NCBI RefSeq assembly: GCF_018137945.1
Contig: NZ_CP073089.1
Location: 2,728,001-2,792,000 of the forward strand
Direction of reading: 5' to 3'
Source: Brevibacterium sp. W7.2
Lineage (GTDB): Bacteria > Actinomycetota > Actinomycetes > Actinomycetales > Brevibacteriaceae
Length of the DNA stretch: 64,000 nucleotides
Shown: positions 36,559 through 46,244 of the stretch, piece after piece
How positions within the stretch are numbered: position 1 is the first letter of the stretch
Layout of the letters: each line of letters opens with the position of its first letter
Position numbers and translations under genes: made by a program
The notes under the pieces: generated by a model
What the model saw: only the letters and a program-made list of their open reading frames with translations
What the model was told of the DNA's origin: nothing
The model's database searches: none

Positions 36559-37805
36559 GTCCGGTCCTCCGCCGTCGCCCGCTTCGCAGCTCCCGGCACC
36601 CCGTAATCGAGGACCGCGACCTCGAGGTCGACGAAGCTGCCGAAGCCGGAGGTCGCATAGGCGTCGTCGCGCTGGAAATACGGCACTGCGCGGGACCGCG
36701 ATGACTTCGGGTCCTTCGGCACCATGAGGCAGACGGGATCGTGTCCGGCCTCGAGGTCGGCGATGCAGGTCGCGCACGCATTGACCGTGAGCACGGTGCC
36801 GGCCTGCCTCATCGCATAGCTGCTCACCGGTTTGGCATGGGCCGGGAAGAAGTAACAGGACTTCCTCTCGTCAGCTTCTCCTGGGTCCGGCAGCGTGGAG
36901 CGACCGAGCATCGAACGCACCCACTTGTCCGAGCGGGTGAGGGCGAAGATTGCCTGCCGATGGGAATGGTCGGGGTGCGCAGCCCAGTCGGGATGCGCGG
37001 CGACGATCGCGGCGATCGCCTCCTGGATGCGGAGACCGCGATCACGCAGGGCCCAGACCTCATCACCGGTGGACTTCGGGACGGGGAGTTCCGCCTGCGA
37101 CTTCTCGACGGCCGTGACGAGATTGTGTCGGCGCACGAGTTCAGGTCCGGTGGTCCGCTGCGATTTCCATGCGTACTTCTCCCGCCGCGAGAGCACCCAC
37201 GCGGTCAGCCCCAGGGCGGCGAGACCCGAAGCGGCGAGGACCAGAGTGTCGGGACTGGCATCGTCGAGTCCCGTGGCCTCGATGTAGTCGCGGCTGCCGC
37301 CTTCCCCGGCGTCCGCCGGATCGAAGTCGAGAGGCGGAGGCGGAGGTGCGCCGGTGGCCGCAGCGACGAGGATCTCGAGGTGGTACGGCACCGCAAGCTC
37401 GAGGGGCAGGAAATCGTCGGTGGTCGAGCGGGGCAGCTCGTCGATGCCGGGCGGGACGGCCGGACCGTTGTCGTCGACGAGGTAGGACAGCAGCCGCGCG
37501 CCGCCGTCGGTCTCTGCGAAGACGACGATGGCCTGCTCCGCGTTCGAACCCTCGAACATCGAGTACGCGAGATCGGCGGTGAAGCGCGACCAGGCCTCCT
37601 CTGCTCCGAGCCAGGCCGGAGGAGTGACGGCGACGTAGACCGGGATGCCCGACTCCTCGGCGGTGGCGACGGCGGCTTCGAGGGATGCGCGCTGGCGGGC
37701 GGTGAGGCCGGGAACGACGATGGGGTCGATGAACAGCGGACCGGCTTCCCAGGCTGTGCGGATCCGGTCGCGCAGCTGCCTCGCAAGGCGGTCGGTCGTC
37801 GTCAT
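36555..37805 (-). CDS. Membrane protein C of three-gene paralogous cassette, with Cys/His site
   Basis: 416 residues. N-terminal domain with AGPLFIDPIVVPGLTARQR, SGIPVYVAVTPPAW and AIVVFAETDGGARLLSYLVD; a Pro-rich linker at about 153-160; one membrane helix at about 187-206 followed by basic residues (SRREKYAWKSQR). The cytoplasmic half holds Cys317-x5-His323 ... Cys344-x2-Cys347, the same spacing as protein A, so a conserved zinc site is likely. First gene of the cassette; all three overlap by four bases, so they are made together. I know of no characterised homologue. Confidence 0.72.
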   Translation of the reverse strand: MTTTDRLARQLRDRIRTAWEAGPLFIDPIVVPGLTARQRASLEAAVATAEESGIPVYVAVTPPAWLGAEEAWSRFTADLAYSMFEGSNAEQAIVVFAETDGGARLLSYLVDDNGPAVPPGIDELPRSTTDDFLPLELAVPYHLEILVAAATGAPPPPPLDFDPADAGEGGSRDYIEATGLDDASPDTLVLAASGLAALGLTAWVLSRREKYAWKSQRTTGPELVRRHNLVTAVEKSQAELPVPKSTGDEVWALRDRGLRIQEAIAAIVAAHPDWAAHPDHSHRQAIFALTRSDKWVRSMLGRSTLPDPGEADERKSCYFFPAHAKPVSSYAMRQAGTVLTVNACATCIADLEAGHDPVCLMVPKDPKSSRSRAVPYFQRDDAYATSGFGSFVDLEVAVLDYGVPGAAKRATAEDRT

Positions 37806-37899
37806 GGTCTCAACTCTATGGTCTGGCCGACCGCAATGGGCCGGTCGGGTTGTAGCGGATCGGCACCATCGCCTCGGTGCGAGGGCCGGGCCGGGCGAC

Positions 37900-37954
37900 T
37901 TCCGGTCGGAGAATGTCGATTTGCGTTCTCGACATCGACACTCTGCGTCCGCGG
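37900..37954. repeat. Palindromic element, copy 2
   Basis: Left arm 37900-37920 (TTCCGGTCGGAG ... TGTCGAT), 13-base loop, right arm 37934-37954 (ATCGACACTCTGCGTCC...). The arms match at about 15 of 21 positions, so it is more decayed than copy 1, but the inner ATCGACACTC/TGTCGAT core and geometry are the same. It lies just upstream of the membrane cassette, so the two copies bracket the three genes. Confidence 0.7.
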
Positions 37955-38010
37955 CTGCGACCCGGGCGGCTGCGGTGCGGCGGGCGTGCGCGACGGCTGA
38001 GAGGACGCGA

Positions 38011-38044
38011 AGAACCCCGCAGCCGTTGCCGGTTGCGGGGTTCT
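38011..38044 (-). terminator. Terminator after rplL
   Basis: An 11-bp stem AGAACCCCGCA / TGCGGGGTTCT with a 12-base loop, 36 bases after the rplL stop, without a U-tract on the minus strand. It separates the rplJL operon from the downstream intergenic stretch. Confidence 0.65.
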
Positions 38045-38079
38045 GCGATCCGCGGTCAGTCAGACTGCCGCGAGAGAAG

Positions 38080-38466
38080 TCACTTGATGGTGACGGTGGC
38101 GCCGGCAGCCTCGAGGACTTCCTTGGCCTTGTCGGCGTCTTCCTTCGAAGCGCCTTCGAGGACAGCCTTGGGAGCGCTGTCGACGAGGTCCTTGGCTTCC
38201 TTCAGTCCGAGGGAGGTGATCCCGCGAACTTCCTTGATGACGGGGACCTTCTTCTCGCCGGCCGATTCGAGGATGACGTCGAATTCGGTCTTCTCTTCAG
38301 CAGCGGCTTCTCCGCCACCGGCTGCCGGAGCGGCAACGGCGACAGCGGCCGGGGCAGCAGCCTCGACGTCGAATTCCTCTTCGAACTTCTTGACGAAGTC
38401 GGAGAGCTCGATGAGGGTGAGCTCCTTGAAAGCTTCGATGAGCTCGTCTGCGGTGAGCTTAGCCAT
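38080..38466 (-). CDS. rplL: 50S ribosomal protein L7/L12
   Basis: 128 residues from the ATG at 38466: N-terminal dimerisation domain ([20 protein letters not shown]), an Ala/Gly-rich flexible hinge at about 38-58, and the C-terminal factor-binding domain ([20 protein letters not shown] ... [19 protein letters not shown]). Multiple copies form the ribosomal stalk that recruits EF-Tu and EF-G. Follows rplJ by 57 bp. Confidence 0.97.
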   Translation of the reverse strand: MAKLTADELIEAFKELTLIELSDFVKKFEEEFDVEAAAPAAVAVAAPAAGGGEAAAEEKTEFDVILESAGEKKVPVIKEVRGITSLGLKEAKDLVDSAPKAVLEGASKEDADKAKEVLEAAGATVTIK

Positions 38467-38523
38467 GGTGGCCAATCCTTCCTGTGGTGGTCACCTGCGG
38501 TGACCGGGTTTGTGGGGTGGTGC

Positions 38524-39057
38524 TCAGGCGTCTTCGGCAGGAGCGGAGTCCTGCTTCTCGCGGAGAGCATCGACGGTGCGCGCGGCCTTGACCAGCGGAG
38601 CGGTGAAGAGGTAAGCCGCCTGGTGGAGGCTTGCCTTCATGGCACCGGCTGCCTTTGCAAGCAGCACTTCGCGGGATTCGAGGTCGGCGAGCTGGTTGAC
38701 ATTCTCAGCGGTCAGGGCGGCACCGTCGAAGTAGCCACCCTTGATGACGAGCTGAGAATTCGCCTTGGCAAAGTTACGCAGAGCCTTGGCAGCCTCAGGC
38801 GGTTCGCCGTTGACGAACGCGATCGCGGTGGGCCCGTTGAGGAGCTCATCGAGACCGGCGATGCCGGCTTCCTTGGCTGCAATCTTGGTCAGCGTATTCT
38901 TTACCACGGCGTAGCTGACGTTCTCACCAAGAGAGACGCGCAGTTCTTTCATCTGCGCGACGGTGAGACCGCGGTACTCGGTCAGCAATACAGCGTCGGA
39001 GTTCTCAAACTGCTGCTTGAGCTCCTCGACTGCGGCTGCCTTGTCTGGCCTCGCCAT
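38524..39057 (-). CDS. rplJ: 50S ribosomal protein L10
   Basis: 177 residues from the ATG at 39057 (AAAGGA upstream); [20 protein letters not shown], then [20 protein letters not shown] and [16 protein letters not shown]10 anchors the L7/L12 stalk and, bound to L7/L12, usually represses its own mRNA. The leader immediately upstream contains an intrinsic terminator that fits such control. Confidence 0.97.
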   Translation of the reverse strand: MARPDKAAAVEELKQQFENSDAVLLTEYRGLTVAQMKELRVSLGENVSYAVVKNTLTKIAAKEAGIAGLDELLNGPTAIAFVNGEPPEAAKALRNFAKANSQLVIKGGYFDGAALTAENVNQLADLESREVLLAKAAGAMKASLHQAAYLFTAPLVKAARTVDALREKQDSAPAEDA

Positions 39058-39098
39058 GGTATTCCTTTCGTACAGGCGCCGGTCTGGTCCTGACAACG

Positions 39099-39134
39099 AA
39101 AAAAGCGCTCCACGCAGATAGGCGCGAAACGCTT
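39099..39134 (-). terminator. Attenuator in the rplJL leader
   Basis: On the minus strand AAGCGTTTC pairs with GGAGCGCTT (9 bp, two G-U) and is followed at once by six T residues, 42 bases before the rplJ ATG. It is the only hairpin in the window that I found with a full U-tract, and it sits where L10 leaders of other bacteria regulate rplJL. Confidence 0.7.
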
Positions 39135-39215
39135 CGAGGCTGAGAACGGGGTTCTCACTTCAGAAGGATCTCTGGCTCACCTGCGAGGGTCACTCCTTGC
39201 GGAGTCTTCGTCTGC
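39135..39215 (-). promoter_or_regulatory. Likely ribosomal protein L10 leader
   Basis: Upstream of the attenuator the minus strand folds into GAGAAC-loop-GTTCTC (39142-39156) and ACTCC-GCAA-GGAGT (about 39191-39204), with a purine-rich AGAAGGATC side. Position and layout match the L10-leader concept, in which L10(L7/L12) binding shifts the mRNA between terminator and antiterminator. The actual antiterminator pairing was not computed. Confidence 0.5.
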
Positions 39216-39454
39216 GAGCACAATCATCCGATGGCGGATTCTTGATTTCCCACAGAGACCGACGGTCTTCGGTGGTTCCAGCTTACCGAGGTCGACCGCG
39301 CCCCGTCCAATCGAGATCGTTCGCCACCGCGGAGAGCCTGGTCACAGTTCCGCTCCCTCCCCCGCACTGCGCGCCAGGGCCGCGCGGCGCTGTCCGGTTC
39401 CGCGGAGTGCTGCCCGGGCCAGTACTGCATTACGCGGTTCCGGATTGCGTCGGT

Positions 39455-39590
39455 CGCCGAGGTGGCGGGTGGGCCCCGCGGCCCTCGCCGAGGTGGTGGG
39501 TGGGCACCGCGGTCCTCGCCGAGGTGGTGCTCGGTCAAGATGTGCTCTCGCCGAGGTGGTGCTCTGTCACCGTGTGCCCACTCGAGGCAG
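39455..39590. repeat. 31-bp imperfect tandem repeat, four copies
   Basis: The core CGCCGAGGTGG recurs at 39455, 39486, 39517 and 39549 (steps 31, 31, 32), each followed by a G/T-rich stretch and preceded by CCTC or CTCT. A decayed fifth copy (CTCGAGGCAG) is at about 39581. Copies 1-3 share the GTGGGYRCCGCGG segment. Confidence 0.75.
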
Positions 39591-39716
39591 TCGACCGGCT
39601 CTTGCCCGTGAACCGGCTCACCCTGGGCCGGAGGGCTCAGTTCAATACCTGAGCCCTGGATACCGAAGTGAGCCCAACCAGTGGCAGGCACCGCGCACCG
39701 ATCAGACTGACCAGTG

Positions 39717-39783
39717 GTTTGCGCCAGTTGGGTCTGAGATGGCCAAGGCTGCCTTGGCCATCTCAGACCCAACTGGCGCAAAC
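39717..39783. repeat. 33-bp perfect palindrome with one-base spacer
   Basis: Bases 39717-39749 (GTTTGCGCCAGTTGGGTCTG ... AAGGC) are exactly complementary to 39751-39783, around a single T. G-U pairing could extend the stem by two more pairs. A decayed relative of one arm (GAGCCCAACCAGTGGCA) lies at about 39671-39687. Confidence 0.85.
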
Positions 39784-39897
39784 TGCCCGGCGCGTGGGGC
39801 TGCCGGCCCGGTGGAGCGAGGACCCGCTTGGTGTCGGGCCGCTGCGCAGTCGGCCGCGCGAAGTGCAGCCGCCTGCAGGAAGAAATGCGCAGAAGAA

Positions 39898-39929
39898 CCG
39901 TGGCCCCGTCACTGACAACGGGGCCACGG
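39898..39929 (-). terminator. Hairpin downstream of adhP
   Basis: A 12-bp stem CCGTGGCCCCGT / ACGGGGCCACGG with an 8-base loop, about 185 bases past the adhP stop. No U-tract. It may end the adhP transcript, though the distance is long. Confidence 0.5.
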
Positions 39930-40112
39930 CTGATTGGGGACACCGCGGCGGGAGAAATCAACGCTCCGGCCCGCGGCACCGACGCCTCCACGAGCGGACT
40001 CGCGCTCCGGCACGCGGGACTCACGCCTCGGCGGACGAAATGCCCGCCTCACCGAGCACGAGCGTTCGCCCACCGAACGCGAACGTCGCCGCGGCGGAAC
40101 CGCCTCGGCGGG

Positions 40113-41132
40113 TCAGAACTCGATGACGACGCGACCGTCGATCTTCGCGTGGATCATCTCGTCGAAGATCGCGTTGATGTCCTCGAGCGGGCGCTTCGTG
40201 TACGTCGGGTGGATCTTCCCGGCGGCATAGAACTCGAGAGCTTCGACCATGTCCTGGCGAGTACCGACGATCGAGCCGCGGATCGTCAGGCCCTTGAGCA
40301 CGATGTCGAAGATCGGGGCCGGGAAGTCGCCGGGCGGCAGGCCGTTGAAGACGATCGTGCCGCCTCGGCGGGTCATCCCGATCGCCTGGCCGAACGCCGC
40401 CGGATGGACGGCGGTGACGAGCACTCCGTGGCTGCCGCCGATCTTCTCCTGGATCACCTCGGCAGGGTCCTCGGCGAACGCGTTGACGGTGATCTCCGCA
40501 CCGTGCTTCTTCGCCAGTGCGAGCTTGTCGTCGGCGACGTCGACGGCGACGACGCGCATGCCCATGGCGACGGCGTACTGCACGGCGATGTGCCCGAGTC
40601 CGCCGATGCCGGAGATGACGACCCACTGACCGGGCTTGACCTCGGTGCGCTTGAGTCCTTTGTAGACGGTGACGCCGGCGCAGAGGACCGGGGCGATCTC
40701 ATAGGGGTCGGCGCCGTCGGGGATGACCGCGGCGAACTTCTCGTCGACGAGCATGTACTCCCCGAACGACCCGTCGATGCCGTACCCGCCGTTGACCTGG
40801 GACTCGCACAGCGTCTCCCAGCCCTGCCGGCAGAACTCGCAGACGCCGCACGCACTCCACAGCCAGGCGTTGCCGACCATCTGGCCGACCTCGACCTCGG
40901 TGACGCCCTCGCCGACCTTCTCAACGATCCCGACCCCTTCGTGGCCGGGGATGAGCGGGAGCTGCGGCTTGATCGGCCAGTCGCCATGTGCGGCGTGGAG
41001 GTCGGTATGGCACACGCCCGAGGCGATGAGCTTGACGAGCGCCTGGCCGGGCCCGGGCTCGGGGATCGTGTTGTCTCCGACGACGAGATCCTCGCCGAAT
41101 CCTTCGACGACTGCTGCTTTCATTTCCGACAT
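40113..41132 (-). CDS. adhP: Zinc-dependent alcohol dehydrogenase
   Basis: 339 residues from the ATG at 41132, six bases after AAGGAG. Catalytic zinc ligands Cys41 (SGVCHTDLHAAHG) and His64-Glu65 (PGHEGVG), structural zinc cysteines 95, 98, 101 and 109 (ACGVCEFCRQGWETLC), and the NAD-binding GIGGLGHIAVQYA. These are typical of AdhP-type ethanol-active tetrameric enzymes. Oxidises primary alcohols to aldehydes with NAD; the aldehyde dehydrogenase gene 640 bp upstream supplies the next step. Symbol by family. Confidence 0.9.
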   Translation of the reverse strand: MSEMKAAVVEGFGEDLVVGDNTIPEPGPGQALVKLIASGVCHTDLHAAHGDWPIKPQLPLIPGHEGVGIVEKVGEGVTEVEVGQMVGNAWLWSACGVCEFCRQGWETLCESQVNGGYGIDGSFGEYMLVDEKFAAVIPDGADPYEIAPVLCAGVTVYKGLKRTEVKPGQWVVISGIGGLGHIAVQYAVAMGMRVVAVDVADDKLALAKKHGAEITVNAFAEDPAEVIQEKIGGSHGVLVTAVHPAAFGQAIGMTRRGGTIVFNGLPPGDFPAPIFDIVLKGLTIRGSIVGTRQDMVEALEFYAAGKIHPTYTKRPLEDINAIFDEMIHAKIDGRVVIEF

Positions 41133-41773
41133 CATCGACTCCTTCGTTGTGATGGTCATGCGGTGATAGGTGGTGCCGGGGTTTGGCTTGAGGCGCCGCG
41201 GGAGCACAGGGGCATCGCCGAGGCGGGGCTGGCGTGGAGCACGTCAGCGAGGGGTGGGGTGTGAGGCTGGGGCCACGGAGCGAATCGCGTGGCCTGGGTG
41301 GTCGGGGTCGTCCGGGTGAGAGGGGCGTGAGGCCGGGGTGATCTGGGAGGGCGTGGCCTGGGTGGTCGGGGCCGGAGGGATGGTCGGGCAGAGGGGCGGG
41401 TGTGTTCGAGGCCGAGGGCAACGTGGTCGGGATGGTCCGGAGGGCCGTGGTCTGGGTGGCCGGGACCGTCCGGGGCTGGGGGCAGCAGGGTGGGCAGCCC
41501 TGGGCTCGCCGTGCTGTTCGAAGTGACAAGGTGTGCTCGTGCTGCCGGAGCCGGGGCGGGTGGGAACAGATCGCGCCGAGGTGGGGGTGGCCTCGCGGGT
41601 CGATCGCTGAGATCACCGTGATAGCAGAGACCATCGGGATCGCAGGGATCGTCCGGTTCAGGTGCCGCCTCCGGCTGGGGTGAGCGCCGGGACTCGAGGG
41701 GGTTTGGGTGCCCCGCGCGCAGCTGGGTCGGTGCGCTGCGCGCGGGACGGGTTCGGGTGCTCGAGGCGAGCCC
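41133..41773. other. G-rich repetitive intergenic region between ald and adhP
   Basis: 640 bp with no recognisable gene. From about 41190 to 41530 the plus strand is strikingly G/T-rich with many GGG and GGGG runs. GCGTGGCCTGGGTGGTCGGG occurs exactly at 41287-41306 and 41351-41370 (step 64), with a third, altered version near 41445-41464. It separates two genes of one pathway read leftward, so any shared transcript would carry a long C-rich linker. Confidence 0.6.
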
Positions 41774-43297
<1,524 letters not shown>

Positions 43298-43398
43298 GGC
43301 AACTCCTTTGCTGCGATGTCCTCGGGAGAGGTCTCTCCGATTGGACTTCACGCTACCGGCGGCAACGTTGCATCACAGTTGCATCGTCGTCCGGCCGG

Positions 43399-44694
43399 TC
43401 AGTGCCCGAGGGATTCGAGCCTGACGACAGCCGCCGTGCGCTCAGGCGCATCGGGCGGCGCAAGTCGGAGGACGGCCATGAGCACCTCGGTGTCGGCCTG
43501 GGCGTGCGGCATCGCAGCGTAGCGCCACAGCTGCTGCCAGGTCCCGTCGGTCAGCAGCGTCTCCCGCAGCAGGACATCGAGTTCGGCACTGATCTCCCGC
43601 ACCCCCGGTGCCTCCGACTCCGGCAGCACCGCGCCCCGGTACGCGCACAGCGCGGTCTCGGCGTCGCCGGCGGCCAGCGCCCGATGAGTGCGCTCGACGT
43701 CGCTGTCGAGTCGTCCCCGGATCCGGTAGGGCCGACCCAGGACCTCGATGTCGCCGAGGCGGCTGATCGTCTTGCGCAGCCGTGCGATCTCCGCCCGCAC
43801 CGTGACGTCGCTGCCGCCGAGGGGCCACAGCCGATCGGCGAGCTCCGCGTTCGTCAGGCCGGTGGGGTGGCGGTGGAGCAGGAGGAGGATCTCCGCGTGG
43901 CGCTTCGACAGGTCGATGCGCTGCCCGCCGGTCCCGCTGATCACCGGAGTCGGACCGCTCACCTCGAGGAACGCATCCGTCGTCGCCTCGGGAGCCGGCC
44001 CGGTCGTCCCGTCGCCGGAGGCGTAGAGCTGCGAGAGTCCCGCCGAGGCGGCCTGCGCCGTCGAGCTGAGCAGCGGCAGGACGATCGCGGAGACCGCATC
44101 GTCTCCCCCGGTGACGTCGATGATCCCGATGACCTCGCCGGTGACGGGATGGGTGACCGGCACGGCGCTGCAGCTCCACGGGTGGACTTCGCTAGCGAAG
44201 TGCTCGGCCCGGCTGATCTGCACCGCTGAACGTGAGCGGAGCGCCAGGCCCGGCGCCGAGGTGCCCATGGCGTCCTCGGACCAATCGGACCCGGGAACGA
44301 AGCCCATGGACTCCGCACGATTGCGGACCGGCTTCTCCCCCTCGACCCAGAGGAGGCAGCCCTGTTCGTCGCCGAGTGCGACGAGGAGTCCCGCCTCGGT
44401 GGCGGGTTCGATGAGATGGGACCGCAGCAGCGGCATGATCGAGTGGAACGGGTGCCGGCGGCGGACCTCGGTCAGCTGTGCCTCATCGTAGGCGACCGTC
44501 GGATGCACACCCGCCGGATCGCGGAGTCGGTCGAGGCTGCGGGTCCAGGATTCGAGGACGGTCGAGCGCACGCCGAGGCCCGGCTGCGGTGCCAGTGCCG
44601 GACTCGCGAGGTTGTCATGGGCCCGACGCACGATCAGCTGATAGTCGTCGCGCAGCAGCGGTGTCGAGTGCATCGCGATCCGTGCCACCTCCAT
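43399..44694 (-). CDS. GAF-domain regulator with C-terminal winged helix (AcoR-like, no AAA domain)
   Basis: 431 residues. Residues 1-215 resemble the sensory half of AcoR-type activators: an N-terminal helical part with STVLESWTRSLDR, then GAF motifs (LVALGDEQGCLLWVEGE, GSDWSEDAMGTSAPG, EVHPWSCSAVPVTHPVTGEVIGIIDVTGG). Instead of the AAA+ and Fis domains there is an OmpR-like winged helix at about 258-327 (KRHAEILLLLHRHPTGLTNAELADRLW) and a helical tail. It therefore should not need sigma-54. Located just before the aldehyde dehydrogenase, it likely activates alcohol/aldehyde oxidation. The start has a poor ribosome-binding site; ATG at 44673 is an alternative. Confidence 0.78.
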   Translation of the reverse strand: MEVARIAMHSTPLLRDDYQLIVRRAHDNLASPALAPQPGLGVRSTVLESWTRSLDRLRDPAGVHPTVAYDEAQLTEVRRRHPFHSIMPLLRSHLIEPATEAGLLVALGDEQGCLLWVEGEKPVRNRAESMGFVPGSDWSEDAMGTSAPGLALRSRSAVQISRAEHFASEVHPWSCSAVPVTHPVTGEVIGIIDVTGGDDAVSAIVLPLLSSTAQAASAGLSQLYASGDGTTGPAPEATTDAFLEVSGPTPVISGTGGQRIDLSKRHAEILLLLHRHPTGLTNAELADRLWPLGGSDVTVRAEIARLRKTISRLGDIEVLGRPYRIRGRLDSDVERTHRALAAGDAETALCAYRGAVLPESEAPGVREISAELDVLLRETLLTDGTWQQLWRYAAMPHAQADTEVLMAVLRLAPPDAPERTAAVVRLESLGH

Positions 44695-44859
44695 CGGCGG
44701 GTGTCAGTCAGTTGACCAGGATACGGACAATCCTATCGCGAACCGTCCCGGGAGCAAGGTGCGGGAGGGGCCCTGCGGTCAGGGCGGGGCGAGATGACCT
44801 GTGGAGTACAGCCGGTGCACCGCCTCGGCGCGCGAAAGACGAAGCGCGGGAACGACGAA

Positions 44860-44890
44860 GGGCGGGAAGTGAGAGTCTCACTTCCCGCCC
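44860..44890 (-). terminator. Terminator after rplA
   Basis: A perfect 15-bp stem GGGCGGGAAGTGAGA with a single central G and its full complement, 39 bases after the rplA stop; no U-tract. The apex TGAGAGTCTCA is the same as in the rpsQ-rplN hairpin at 1741-1792. Confidence 0.7.
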
Positions 44891-44928
44891 CACTCAGGCG
44901 TCGGTCGCGGATCAGTCCGCGGCCGGCA

Positions 44929-45624
44929 TCAGGCGCGCAGCGCGGCTGCGTCGACCGGAACGCCGGGACCGTTCGACGTGGTGATCGTCGCCTTGGTGAT
45001 GTAGCGGCCCTTCGACGAGGACGGCTTGAGGCGGAGGATCTCCTCGATCGCGGCATCGAAGTTCTCCTGCAGCGCCTGCTCGGAGAAGGAGGCCTTCCCG
45101 ATGACGAAGTGGAGGTTCGAGTGCTTGTCGACGCGGAACTCGATCTTTCCGCCCTTGATGTCCGTGACGGCCTTGGCGACATCCATGGTCACGGTGCCGG
45201 TCTTCGGGTTCGGCATGAGGCCACGGGGACCGAGCACCTTGCCGAGACGTCCGACCTTGCCCATCATGTCGGGGGTGGCAACCGCGGCGTCGAAGTCGGT
45301 GAAGCCGTTGGCCACCTTCTCCAGCAGGTCATCGGAACCGACGTAGTCGGCACCTGCTTCGCGGGCTGCCTCTGCACGGTCGCCGGCGGCGAACACCAGG
45401 ACCCGGGCGGTCTTGCCGGTACCGTGCGGAAGGTTGACGGTGCCGCGCACCATCTGGTCCGCCTTGCGGGGGTCGACCCCGAGGCGGAGGGCGACCTCGA
45501 CGGTGGCGTCGTACTTCGACACCGAGGTCTCCTTGGCCAGGTCGATCGCCTGAGCCGGTTCGTACTTCACATCAGCGGCGATCTTCTCAGCCGCGGCCTG
45601 GTAGGCCTTTGAGCGCTTTGCCAT
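44929..45624 (-). CDS. rplA: 50S ribosomal protein L1
   Basis: 231 residues from the ATG at 45624 (AAGGAG upstream); [20 protein letters not shown] at the start and the signature [21 protein letters not shown]1 forms the mobile stalk that releases E-site tRNA and often represses rplKA translation. The upstream extension in the same frame is not supported. Confidence 0.97.
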   Translation of the reverse strand: MAKRSKAYQAAAEKIAADVKYEPAQAIDLAKETSVSKYDATVEVALRLGVDPRKADQMVRGTVNLPHGTGKTARVLVFAAGDRAEAAREAGADYVGSDDLLEKVANGFTDFDAAVATPDMMGKVGRLGKVLGPRGLMPNPKTGTVTMDVAKAVTDIKGGKIEFRVDKHSNLHFVIGKASFSEQALQENFDAAIEEILRLKPSSSKGRYITKATITTSNGPGVPVDAAALRA

Positions 45625-45713
45625 CTGCTTCTCTCCTTGCAGTCGTGGTGTGGGCGGCGCATCCGCCCTGCCACAGTGGAATGTCTGGTGACTCACCCGT
45701 GCGAGGGGGAGCC

Positions 45714-46151
45714 TCAGACCTCGATGTCGGTGGTGATGCCCATCGACCGCGCGGTGCCCGCGATGATGCGGTCAGCCATGTCGAGGTCGTTGGCGTTGAG
45801 GTCGGGCATCTTGGTCGTCGAGATCTCACGCACCTGGTCGGCGCTCAGGTGAGCGACCTTGACGGTGTGCGGGGTCGCCGAACCGGACTTCACGCCTGCA
45901 GCCTTCTTGATGAGCTCAGCGGCGGGCGGGGTCTTGAGAACGAAGGTGAACGAACGGTCTTCGTACACGGTGATCTCGACGGGAACGATGTTCCCGCGCT
46001 GGGATTCAGTCGCAGCGTTGTACGCCTTGGTGAATTCCATGATGTTGACGCCGTGCTGGGCAAGCGCCGGACCGATCGGAGGCGCCGGGTTGGCGGCACC
46101 TGCCTGAATCTGGAGCTTGACGAGGCCGGCTACCTTTTTCTTGGGAGGCAT
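45714..46151 (-). CDS. rplK: 50S ribosomal protein L11
   Basis: 145 residues with [20 protein letters not shown], the proline-rich thiostrepton-site loop, and a C-terminal rRNA-binding domain ([24 protein letters not shown] type). Shares the GTPase-associated centre with the L7/L12 stalk and activates RelA. AAGGACCGC precedes the ATG. It lies 89 bp upstream of rplA. Confidence 0.97.
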   Translation of the reverse strand: MPPKKKVAGLVKLQIQAGAANPAPPIGPALAQHGVNIMEFTKAYNAATESQRGNIVPVEITVYEDRSFTFVLKTPPAAELIKKAAGVKSGSATPHTVKVAHLSADQVREISTTKMPDLNANDLDMADRIIAGTARSMGITTDIEV

Positions 46152-46244
46152 ATGCGGTCCTTAATCTTGAGAGTTTCCATGCGCCGAGCGGCGCATCATT
46201 CGCTGCCGCCTCCGCCGATACAGAGACGACAATCAAACCACACC

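Larger units (their letters stand above)
39216..40112. other. Repeat-rich non-coding kilobase between rplJ and adhP
   Basis: No ORF here has a believable start, composition or product. It must contain the rplJ promoter near its left end, which I could not pin down. It holds a 31-bp tandem repeat (39455-39590), a GGGCTCAG/CTGAGCCC hairpin (39632-39657), a nearly gapless 33-bp palindrome (39717-39783) and a 12-bp hairpin (39898-39929). This density of structured DNA is unmatched elsewhere in the window except after pfkA. Confidence 0.6.

Noticed and set aside
39455..39590. CRISPR array (31-bp period)
   Set aside because: The whole unit is repeated imperfectly with no variable spacers; it is a tandem repeat.
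41402..41683. Small proteins in the G-rich gap between ald and adhP
   Set aside because: Trp/Gly/Arg-rich products of a GGG-rich tract, no ribosome-binding sites, and repeats out of frame.
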